DNA of 64,000 bases, taken from assembly GCF_019429525.1 (NCBI RefSeq), contig NZ_JAHXZL010000002.1:186001-250000 (forward strand). Direction: 5' to 3'. Position 1 is the first letter of the stretch. Every line of letters begins with the position of its first letter. The notes beneath the pieces are model-generated. The model had not been told where the DNA came from. It saw only the letters and a list, made by a program, of their open reading frames with translations, and searched no databases. Below, piece by piece: positions 18,831-25,483 of the stretch. A program made the position numbers and the translations under genes. This DNA comes from Sphingomonas folli (lineage in GTDB: Bacteria; Pseudomonadota; Alphaproteobacteria; Sphingomonadales; Sphingomonadaceae).

Positions 18831-18873
18831 GCGTCGTCATGCAAGAGCCGCCGCGGCCCGCATGCACGACGTA

Positions 18874-19096
18874 GTTCACGCGAAGACGCGAAGACGCGAA
18901 GAGGCTTCTCACGCAGAGGCGCGGAGGCGCAGAGATGTCGGTCTCACCGCGGAGCGGCTCTGACCGTCGAGGCTGTTCTGACGCGCGAGGCGCGCCAAGG
19001 ACGCGACACCTCCGCGTCTCCGCGCCTCCGCGTGAACGACCCTTCCTCGCGTCTTCGCGTCTTCGCGTGAACCACTATTCGAGCCGGAGGCGCGGC
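18874..19096. repeat. Long palindromic element, copy B
   Basis: Direct repeat of copy A. The core from GTTCACGCG (18874) to CGTGAAC (19072) has three clean tandem GAAGACGC units at the left end and their reverse complement (GCGTCTTC) at the right, with inner GGAGGCGC/GCGCCTCC arrays and a central GACGCGCGAGGCGCGCC. The 3' flank ATTCGAGCCGGAG is shared with copy A, so flank and element were duplicated together. Confidence 0.85.
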
Positions 19097-19361
19097 ACCC
19101 GTCGAGCGATGCTCGAGCCGCTCCGACTCCCTCGATCTGTCCTACACTCGTGCCGTCGTGGCAGAACGGGCGCATGCCGATCCATGCTCTCTCCGATCCT
19201 GTCACGCCCGCCCGCGAGCGACCGACGTCGTGCTGGGGCGACTCAACATTCGTCTCCGCCAGAACCGTCCCTGGCACCGGTCAGCGCGACGCGGATAAAC
19301 AACAATAGCTCACATTATGACTAACTTACAGGCAGATGCTCGCGACCAACCTACACTCCCA

Positions 19362-19416
19362 GCGAATGTTGAGTCTCCCGCGCGATACGCGCCAGCGACT
19401 CAACATTCGCAACATT
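19362..19416. repeat. Palindromic GACTCAACATTCG repeat
   Basis: GCGAATGTTGAGTC (19362-19375) and GACTCAACATTCGC (19397-19410) form a 14-base inverted repeat, followed by a partial extra AACATTCG. A single copy lies at 19240-19252, and a 27-base stretch (19390-19416) recurs exactly, inverted, at 45916-45942. Confidence 0.75.
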
Positions 19417-19425
19417 CGCGCGCGC

Positions 19426-19869
19426 TCAGGCGGTCGCCGCGCCACTCGGGTCGAACAGCTGGAAGCCGCCCGGCAGCCGCCGCGGGCGCTTGCCCGCGAC
19501 GCTCTGCTCGATCGCGGTGATGGCGGCGAGCAGGTCGCGCTGGGCATAGGGCTTGGCGAGGAAGCCGCTCGCCAGCGTCGCCGCCTCGTCGGGGCAGGCG
19601 CCGGTGACGAACAGCACCGCCACGCCGCGCGCGCGCGCGGCGCGCGCCACGTCCAACCCGCTGCCGTCGGTCAGCGTGACGTCGACCAGCACCAGGTCGA
19701 CCGGCGCGTCCGCGGCGAGCACCGCCAGCGCGTCGGCGACCCGGTCGACCGTCGCGACGATGCTATACCCCTGGTCGGTGAGCAGATGCTCGGCGTCGAA
19801 CGCCACCAGCGGCTCGTCCTCGACCAGGAGCAGCCGCTCGAGAACCCGCTGTTTGCGCCCGAAGACCAT
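19426..19869 (-). CDS. Stand-alone response-regulator receiver
   Basis: A 147-residue protein that is one receiver domain with a short basic tail, so it acts by protein contact or phosphate shuttling rather than DNA binding. It has the acidic pocket Glu17/Asp18, the phospho-acceptor Asp63 (in LVLVDVTLTDGSG), Thr89 (in LFVTG) and Lys106 (in FLAKPY). The closest style is the CheY-like receivers paired with HWE/hybrid kinases in alphaproteobacteria. No kinase is adjacent. The ATG at 19869 leaves a basic MVFGRKQR start. Confidence 0.88.
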   Translation of the reverse strand: MVFGRKQRVLERLLLVEDEPLVAFDAEHLLTDQGYSIVATVDRVADALAVLAADAPVDLVLVDVTLTDGSGLDVARAARARGVAVLFVTGACPDEAATLASGFLAKPYAQRDLLAAITAIEQSVAGKRPRRLPGGFQLFDPSGAATA

Positions 19870-19965
19870 GTGCTCTTCCCGTCGTTACGCGAGCACAACG
19901 CGCCGGCGCGCGCGCGGGTGCAAATAAATGCCGCTAAGTGCGCGACGATCGGCTAAGCGGCCGCG

Positions 19966-21276
19966 ATGGTCGACCACCCTCCCGAACAGCGCCCGGAGCG
20001 ACGCGCCGAGCATCGTATCGCCAAGCTGCTCGCGCGCGCCGGGGTCGCCTCGCGGCGCGAGATCGAGCGGATGATCGCCGAGGGCCGGGTCGCGCGCGAC
20101 GGCGTCGCGATCGACACGCCCGCGACCCTGCTCGCCTCGCTCCACGGCGTCACCGTGGACGGGCAGCCGGTCGCCGCGCCCGCGCCGGCGCGGCTGTTCC
20201 TGTTCCACAAGCCCGCCGGCGTGCTCACCACCGAGCGCGACTTCAGCGGGCGCCCGACGATCTACGACCGCCTGCCCAAGGACCTGCCGCGCGTGGTGCC
20301 GGTGGGGCGGCTCGACCTCAACACCGAGGGGCTGCTGCTGCTCACCACCGACGGCGAGTTCAAGCGCGAGCTCGAGCTGCCCGCGACCGGCGTCGAGCGC
20401 AGCTATCGCGCGCGCGCCTATGGCGCGGTTACCCAGGCGCAGCTCGAGGAGCTGATCCACGGCGTCGAGGTCGAGGGCGTGCGCTACGGCGCGATCGACG
20501 CCAACCTCGAGCGCCGCACCGGTGCCAACGTGTGGATCGAGATGACGCTGCGCGAGGGCAAGAACCGCGAGGTGCGCCGCGTGCTCGAGCATCTCGGGCT
20601 GCGCGTCGGGCGGCTGATCCGGACGCGCTACGGCCCGTTCGTGCTCGGCGACCTGCCGGTGGGCGGGGTGGGCGAGGTGCGCGCCGCCGACCTCGCGGGC
20701 TTCCGCCAGACGCTGCGCTCGCCCGCGGCGACGCGGCTGCCGGTCGAGCCGGTGGCGGTGCGGGACCAGCGCGCGGGACGCGCGCGGGCGGCGGGCTCCG
20801 CCGCGGGCGAGGCACCGCGCGCCCCGCGCACGACGCGTCCGGCGGGAGGATCGAGCGAGCGGTCCGGTCCCGCCCGGCCCCCGCGACCTTCCGCGAGCCC
20901 GGGGGAGCGCGCGGGCACCGCGCGCGGCGCGCGGCCCGCGGTACCGGGCGCGGCACGCCCCGCCCGGTCGCCTGCCGCGGCGGGTCAGCACGCGCGGGTG
21001 CGCGACGGCGGCGCCGCGGCCGAGCGCCCGGCCCGCCCCGATGGCCAGCGCGCTCGCCCCGCCCCCTCGCGCGCCGGCGCATCCCCCGATCGCCCGGCTC
21101 GTGCCGGCGACGACGCGAGGATTCGCCGCGCGCCGACGCGGGGCAGCGGGCCGTCGGCGCGCGCCCCGGCCGACGCCGACGCGGCGCCGCCGACCCGCCC
21201 CGAGCGGCCCAAGCGCCAGCCCGGCTGGGCCAAGCCCAAGCCGCGCTCGGGGCCGCCGCGCAAGGGGCGGCGGTGA
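19966..21276 (+). CDS. rluB: 23S rRNA pseudouridine synthase RluB-like, with long disordered tail
   Basis: Isomerises uridine to pseudouridine in 23S rRNA. 436 residues: an S4 RNA-binding domain (about 16-70), then the RsuA/RluB/E/F catalytic domain with Asp117 in VGRLDLNTEGLLLLT. Residues ~251-436 are Arg/Pro/Ala/Gly-rich and should be disordered and strongly basic, ending in PPRKGRR; typical RluB tails are much shorter. rsmD begins within the stop codon (GTGA), pairing two rRNA-modifying enzymes. Assignment to RluB rather than RluE/F is by best overall layout. Confidence 0.88.
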   Translation: MVDHPPEQRPERRAEHRIAKLLARAGVASRREIERMIAEGRVARDGVAIDTPATLLASLHGVTVDGQPVAAPAPARLFLFHKPAGVLTTERDFSGRPTIYDRLPKDLPRVVPVGRLDLNTEGLLLLTTDGEFKRELELPATGVERSYRARAYGAVTQAQLEELIHGVEVEGVRYGAIDANLERRTGANVWIEMTLREGKNREVRRVLEHLGLRVGRLIRTRYGPFVLGDLPVGGVGEVRAADLAGFRQTLRSPAATRLPVEPVAVRDQRAGRARAAGSAAGEAPRAPRTTRPAGGSSERSGPARPPRPSASPGERAGTARGARPAVPGAARPARSPAAAGQHARVRDGGAAAERPARPDGQRARPAPSRAGASPDRPARAGDDARIRRAPTRGSGPSARAPADADAAPPTRPERPKRQPGWAKPKPRSGPPRKGRR

Positions 21277-21812
21277 GGATCGTCGCCGGCAGCTGGCGCG
21301 GCCGCCCGCTCGTCGCCCCCGCGGGCGAGACCACGCGCCCCACCGCCGATCGCACGCGCGAGGCGTTGTTCTCGATGCTGGCGAGCCGGGTCGGCAGTTT
21401 CGAGGGACTGGCGGTGGCAGACCTGTTCGCCGGCTCGGGCGCGCTCGGGCTCGAGGCGCTGTCGCGCGGGGCGCGCTCCTGCCTGTTCGTCGAGCAGGAC
21501 AAGGCCGCGCTCGACTCGCTGCGCGCCAACGTGGCGACGCTCGGCGCGACCGGCGCGGACGTACGCCCCGGCTCGGTGCTCGCGCTCGGCCCGGCGTCGG
21601 CGGCGCTCGACGTGGTGATGATGGACCCGCCCTATGGCACCGGCGCGGGCGCGGTCGCGGCGGACAAGCTCGCGCGGCTCGGCTGGATCGGCCCCGCCAC
21701 CTGGGTCACGGTCGAGACCGCGCGGGGCGAGGCGGTGACCGCGACCGGGTTCGAGACGGTGGTAGAGCGGGTCTACGGCCGCGCCCAGGTCACGCTGCTG
21801 CGGCTCGGCTGA
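21273..21812 (+). CDS. rsmD: 16S rRNA (guanine966-N2)-methyltransferase RsmD
   Basis: Methylates G966 of 16S rRNA with SAM. The 179 residues match the family: N-terminal RIVAGSWRGRPL and RPTADRTREALFS, the SAM loop DLFAGSGALGLEALSRGA (50-67), and the base-flipping motif DPPYG (118-122). The GTG start overlaps the rluB stop. The gene ends 7 bases before the 3' end of the convergent MFS gene. Confidence 0.95.
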   Translation: MRIVAGSWRGRPLVAPAGETTRPTADRTREALFSMLASRVGSFEGLAVADLFAGSGALGLEALSRGARSCLFVEQDKAALDSLRANVATLGATGADVRPGSVLALGPASAALDVVMMDPPYGTGAGAVAADKLARLGWIGPATWVTVETARGEAVTATGFETVVERVYGRAQVTLLRLG

Positions 21813-21819
21813 GCGCGAG

Positions 21820-23127
21820 TCACGGTCCCTCGACCGGCACCGCGTCGACGTGGCGCGCGGGTCGCATAACTAGGAGCGCGACGAGGCTCAGCAGCGACAT
21901 GGCGGCGAGATAGACGCCCACCGGCGCGAGCCCGCCGCGCTGCGCCAGCGTCTGCGCCGCGATCGGGGTGAGCCCGCCGCCGATGATGCCCGCCATGTTG
22001 AAGGCGAGGCTCACCCCGGTGTAGCGCACCCGCGCCGGGAACAGCCCGGGCAGCCACGCGCCGAGCGGTCCGTAGACGAAGCCCATGACGAACAAGGCGA
22101 AGGCGAGTGTCGCGAACACCGCCAGCGGCGCGCCCGAGCCGAGCCCCGGCACCAGCGCGAAGCCGGCGACCACCGCGCCGACGCAGCCCCAGCGCAGCAC
22201 GTGCGCGGGCGAACGCCGGTCGCTCCACTCGCCCGACAGCGCGATGCCGAGCGCCATGAACAGGATCGCGCCGAGCTGGAGCGCGAGGAACAGCTGGCGG
22301 TCGAAGCCGCGCGTCACCGCATAGCCGAGCGCGAAGGCGGTCGCGACATAATAGACCGCGAAGCACGCCACCGCGCCGAGCGTCCCGCCGAGCGTGGCGC
22401 GCCAATGGTGACGCAGCAGCTCGCCGAGGGGGACGGCGGGCGGCGGCCCTTCCTCGATCATCCGCGCGAAGGCGGGTGTCTCCGCGATCGTGAGCCGCAC
22501 CCACAGGCCCAGCGCGATCAGCACCGAGGAGAGCAGGAACGGCAGCCGCCAGCCCCAGGCCATGAAGGCATCGCGGTCCATCGTCGCGCCGAGCAGCAGG
22601 AACAGCCCGTTGGCGGCGACGAAGCCGACCGGCGCTCCGAGCTGGGGCACCATGCCGTAGCGTCCGCGCCGGCCCGGCGGCGCGTTCTCCACCGCGAGCA
22701 GCGCCGCCCCGCCCCACTCGCCGCCCAGCCCGAAGCCCTGCCCGAAGCGCAGCAGGCACAGCAGCAGCGGCGCGACATAGCCGGCCTGCGCGAAGGTGGG
22801 CAGGAAGGCGATCGCCAGGGTCGAGCCGCCCATCAGCAGCAGGCTCGCGATCAGCGTCGACTTGCGCCCGACGCGGTCGCCGAAATGGCCGAACGCCCAA
22901 GCGCCGATCGGCCGCGCGAAGAAGGCGACCGCGAGGCTGCCATAGGCCGCGAGCAGCTCCACCGCCGGGTCGCCGGTGGGGAAGAACAGCGGCCCGAACA
23001 CCAGCGAGGCGGCGGTGGCGTAGATGTAGAAGTCGTAGAACTCGACCGAGGTGCCGACCAGGCTGGCGAGCAGGATGCGGCGGTGCGAGCCGGTCGCGGG
23101 CAGGGACGCTGACATGGGCGCGGTCAT
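21820..23127 (-). CDS. MFS transporter, metabolite:H+ symporter family
   Basis: 435 residues, 12 predicted membrane helices. The opening VGTSVEFYDFYIYATAA, the loop GHFGDRVGRKSTL and the RFGQGFGLGGEWGGAALLAVE segment are signatures of the MHS (ShiA/KgtP/ProP-like) branch, which imports organic acids or related metabolites with protons. The substrate cannot be named. Two in-frame ATGs (23127 and 23115) are both plausible. Transcribed towards rsmD. Confidence 0.88.
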   Translation of the reverse strand: MTAPMSASLPATGSHRRILLASLVGTSVEFYDFYIYATAASLVFGPLFFPTGDPAVELLAAYGSLAVAFFARPIGAWAFGHFGDRVGRKSTLIASLLLMGGSTLAIAFLPTFAQAGYVAPLLLCLLRFGQGFGLGGEWGGAALLAVENAPPGRRGRYGMVPQLGAPVGFVAANGLFLLLGATMDRDAFMAWGWRLPFLLSSVLIALGLWVRLTIAETPAFARMIEEGPPPAVPLGELLRHHWRATLGGTLGAVACFAVYYVATAFALGYAVTRGFDRQLFLALQLGAILFMALGIALSGEWSDRRSPAHVLRWGCVGAVVAGFALVPGLGSGAPLAVFATLAFALFVMGFVYGPLGAWLPGLFPARVRYTGVSLAFNMAGIIGGGLTPIAAQTLAQRGGLAPVGVYLAAMSLLSLVALLVMRPARHVDAVPVEGP

Positions 23128-23232
23128 CGAGCCGCGGCCCGCGCCGCGTCAACCGGGAAAGTTTGCCGCACGGTCACGAAAGGCTCTGCGACCGACACAC
23201 GACAGCAATGTTGCGCGGCTATGTCGATGCTG

Positions 23233-23337
23233 GCGGTGCCGCTCCCCCTGTGTGGCGCCGTGGTGATCGGACACTCCCCCTCGTCCGATCCTTCCCTGGA
23301 CTACGGGGCGGCTCGCGAGGGCCGCCCCGGCTTTTCC
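23233..23337 (+). ncRNA. Candidate trans-acting sRNA with two C-rich hairpin loops
   Basis: Two hairpins in series expose near-identical C-rich loops: 23234-23242/23252-23260 with loop TCCCCCTGT (two G-T pairs) and the perfect 8-bp GATCGGAC/GTCCGATC (23265-23272/23283-23290) with loop ACTCCCCCTC. A third GC hairpin followed by CTTTT (23305-23336) looks like a rho-independent terminator. This resembles alphaproteobacterial sRNAs whose C-rich loops bind Shine-Dalgarno sequences (CcsR/cuckoo-type). The 443-base gap holds no convincing protein gene. Promoter and 5' end are not evident. Confidence 0.55.
23305..23336 (+). terminator. Rho-independent terminator of the candidate sRNA
   Basis: GGGGCGGC/GCCGCCCC stem (23305-23312 with 23321-23328), 8-base loop, then GGCTTTT. 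There is no upstream plus-strand gene other than the candidate RNA for it to serve. Confidence 0.65.
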
Positions 23338-23570
23338 GCGCCGCCCGGCTTTCCCGCTAGGGCCGGCAGCCGGCGATCGCGGATAGCAGAAGGCGCGGAT
23401 GGCAGAAGGGGCCTAGACCGACCCTCTCGGGCGTCATCCTAACTCGTGTCAGGATCCACCGGCTCCCCGGCGCCGTCGTCGATGAGGATGCGGCGGGTCG
23501 GATCTTCTCGAGCGAGCCGAGATGGTGGCAGCGGACGACGGCGCCTTCCCGCGCCGCCGCCCCATCCGGC

Positions 23571-25211
23571 TCACGCCAGCCCGGCGATCCGCACCAGCGC
23601 GCGCAGCAGCCAGTAGAGCGCGCCCGACAGCAGCATCGCCACGGGGAGCGTCAGCAGCCACGCCGCGGCGAGCTGGACCAGCGTGCGGCGCTGCAGCCCC
23701 TGCCCGCTCGCCACCGACGCGCCCGCCACGCCCGAGGAGAGGATGTGCGTCGTCGACACCGGCAGACCGAAGCGGTCGGCGGCCAGGATCGTGCCCGCCG
23801 CGACCAGCTCGGCCGAGGCGCCCATGCCGTAGGTCATGTGCTGCTTGCCGATCTTCTCGCCGACGGTGACGACGATCCGCTTCCAGCCGATCATCGTGCC
23901 GAGCCCAAGCGCCAGCGCCACCGCCACCTTGACCCACAGCGGGATGAAGCGCGTCCCGCGCTCGAGCCGCTTCTGATAGTCGCCCAGCGCGTCCTTCTCG
24001 CGCTCGCTCAGCCGTGACGAATCGTCGGCGACGATCATCCGCGTCGCGTCGAGCACCAGATACATGTCGTTCCGCACGTTGGGCGCGGCCTGGGCGGGGA
24101 CGTTGCTGAGCGCGCCATAGCCGGCGACCCGCTGCGCCAGGTCCACCGACACCGCCACCACCGCGCCATAGGCCTGGGGCGAGACCGCGTGGCGCCGCTG
24201 CAGCGCATCCTTCAGCACGGGGCGCGCGCGCTCAAGCGGCACCGCGGCGGCGCCGTGGCGCGCCAGCGTGGCGCTCGCGCCCGCGGCGCTGGCGAGGAAC
24301 GCGGGGGTCTCGCCCGCGGGCAGCGTGCGGTTGAGCGCGTAGGCGGTCGGCGCGCAGCCGATCAGGATGAGCATGATCAGCCCCATGCCCTTCTGGCCGT
24401 CGTTCGAGCCGTGGCTGAACGACACCGCGGTGCACGTGAACACCAGCAGCGCGCGGATGCCGAGCGGCGGCGGGGCGTCACCCTCGGGTGCCTGCATCAG
24501 CTTCGGCGAGCGCGCGACGCGGCGCAGTACCAGCAGCAGCAGCGCCGCCGCGGTGAAGCCGATCAGCGGCGCCATCCAGAGCCCCGTGAGCACCTTCGTC
24601 GCCTGGCTCCAATCGACCCCGGCGGTGCCGCCCGCGCCCGAGGTGAGCAACTGGTTGGCGAGCCCGACGCCCAGCACCGAGCCGATCAGCGTGTGGCTCG
24701 AGCTGTTGGGCAGGCCGACGTACCAGGTCGCCAGGTTCCAGATCACCGCGGCGAGCAGCAGCGCGAAGATCATCGCGAAGCCCGCGCCCGATCCGACGTT
24801 GAGGATCAGGTCGACCGGCAGCAGGGTGATGATCGAATAGGCCACCGCCCCGGAGGAGAGCAGCACGCCGAGGAAGTTGAAGAAGCCCGACCACACCACC
24901 GCGAGGTTGGCGGGCAGCGAGTTGGTGTAGATCACCGTCGCGACCGCGTTGGCGGTGTCGTGGAAGCCGTTGACGAACTCGAAGCCGAGCGCGATCAGCA
25001 GCGCCAGCCCGAGGAACAGGAACACGCCGACGGCGAGCTGCTCGCCCACCTGCTGCGTGTCGATGACGATGCTGATTCCGGCATAGACCAGCCCCGCCGC
25101 GGCGAGCAGCAGGAAGAGGAGCCGCGCGCCGGGATGGACCGGCGCGTCGAACCGACGCGCGGCGACGGGCGACGGCGGCGGCTCGCTGGCCGCGAGAACG
25201 GTGGTTGCCAT
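23571..25211 (-). CDS. pitA: Low-affinity inorganic phosphate transporter (PiT family)
   Basis: Proton- or sodium-coupled phosphate/metal-phosphate permease in the inner membrane. 546 residues, with the two PiT signature repeats: GFHDTANAVATVIYTNSL near residue 80, and the C-terminal GLPVSTTHILSSGVAGASVASG. A central loop of about 150 residues is soluble and charged, as in long-form bacterial PitA. Start at ATG 25211. A Pho-box-like site lies 25-42 bases before the start. Confidence 0.94.
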   Translation of the reverse strand: MATTVLAASEPPPSPVAARRFDAPVHPGARLLFLLLAAAGLVYAGISIVIDTQQVGEQLAVGVFLFLGLALLIALGFEFVNGFHDTANAVATVIYTNSLPANLAVVWSGFFNFLGVLLSSGAVAYSIITLLPVDLILNVGSGAGFAMIFALLLAAVIWNLATWYVGLPNSSSHTLIGSVLGVGLANQLLTSGAGGTAGVDWSQATKVLTGLWMAPLIGFTAAALLLLVLRRVARSPKLMQAPEGDAPPPLGIRALLVFTCTAVSFSHGSNDGQKGMGLIMLILIGCAPTAYALNRTLPAGETPAFLASAAGASATLARHGAAAVPLERARPVLKDALQRRHAVSPQAYGAVVAVSVDLAQRVAGYGALSNVPAQAAPNVRNDMYLVLDATRMIVADDSSRLSEREKDALGDYQKRLERGTRFIPLWVKVAVALALGLGTMIGWKRIVVTVGEKIGKQHMTYGMGASAELVAAGTILAADRFGLPVSTTHILSSGVAGASVASGQGLQRRTLVQLAAAWLLTLPVAMLLSGALYWLLRALVRIAGLA

Positions 25212-25235
25212 GGTAGCACTGCCATCCTCTTCAAA

Positions 25236-25253
25236 CGTGACACTTTGATGACG
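25236..25253 (-). promoter_or_regulatory. Candidate PhoB box upstream of pitA
   Basis: On the pitA strand the sequence reads CGTCAT-CAAAGT-GTCACG: two GTCA(T/C) half-sites 11 bases apart, the spacing of the Pho-box direct repeat (CTGTCAT-N4-CTGTCAT). In Sinorhizobium, PhoB represses pit; here the same is inferred. Nothing else was recognised in the gap 25212-25464. Confidence 0.6.
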
Positions 25254-25464
25254 CCCGATGTCCCATCATGGGCCGGTTTCAGGAGCTGGAGCGAGAGATG
25301 ATGACCGAAGGTGAGGGTCACGCTCTCGTGAGATCCCGCGGCGCGAGCGCCGTCGCGCCGGGCGTCACGCGACATCCTCGGTGCCGCGCACGCCGCGCCG
25401 ATCGCCAGGATGTTCCCGCCAGATCATGGCGCTGACACGTCGCGCGCTTGCTCCGCGGCGCGTC

Positions 25465-25479
25465 GTTCCCTACCTGTTC
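25465..25479 (+). promoter_or_regulatory. LexA (SOS) box of uvrD
   Basis: GTTC-CCTACCT-GTTC exactly fits the alphaproteobacterial LexA operator GTTC-N7-GTTC. It ends four bases before the GTG of uvrD, where LexA would block transcription or initiation. Confidence 0.8.
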
Positions 25480-25483
25480 GGGG

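Noticed and set aside
18598..19096. A CRISPR-like array because of repeated GAAGACGC units.
   Set aside because: The repeats are 8 bases with no unique spacers, and the whole is a palindrome; no cas gene is nearby.
23221..23442. A 73-codon ORF across the candidate sRNA.
   Set aside because: No ribosome-binding site, Pro/Arg/Ser-rich product, and the region is dominated by RNA-like hairpins and a terminator.
25448..25483. An earlier TTG start for uvrD.
   Set aside because: It would put the LexA box inside the coding region and add residues not expected in the family.
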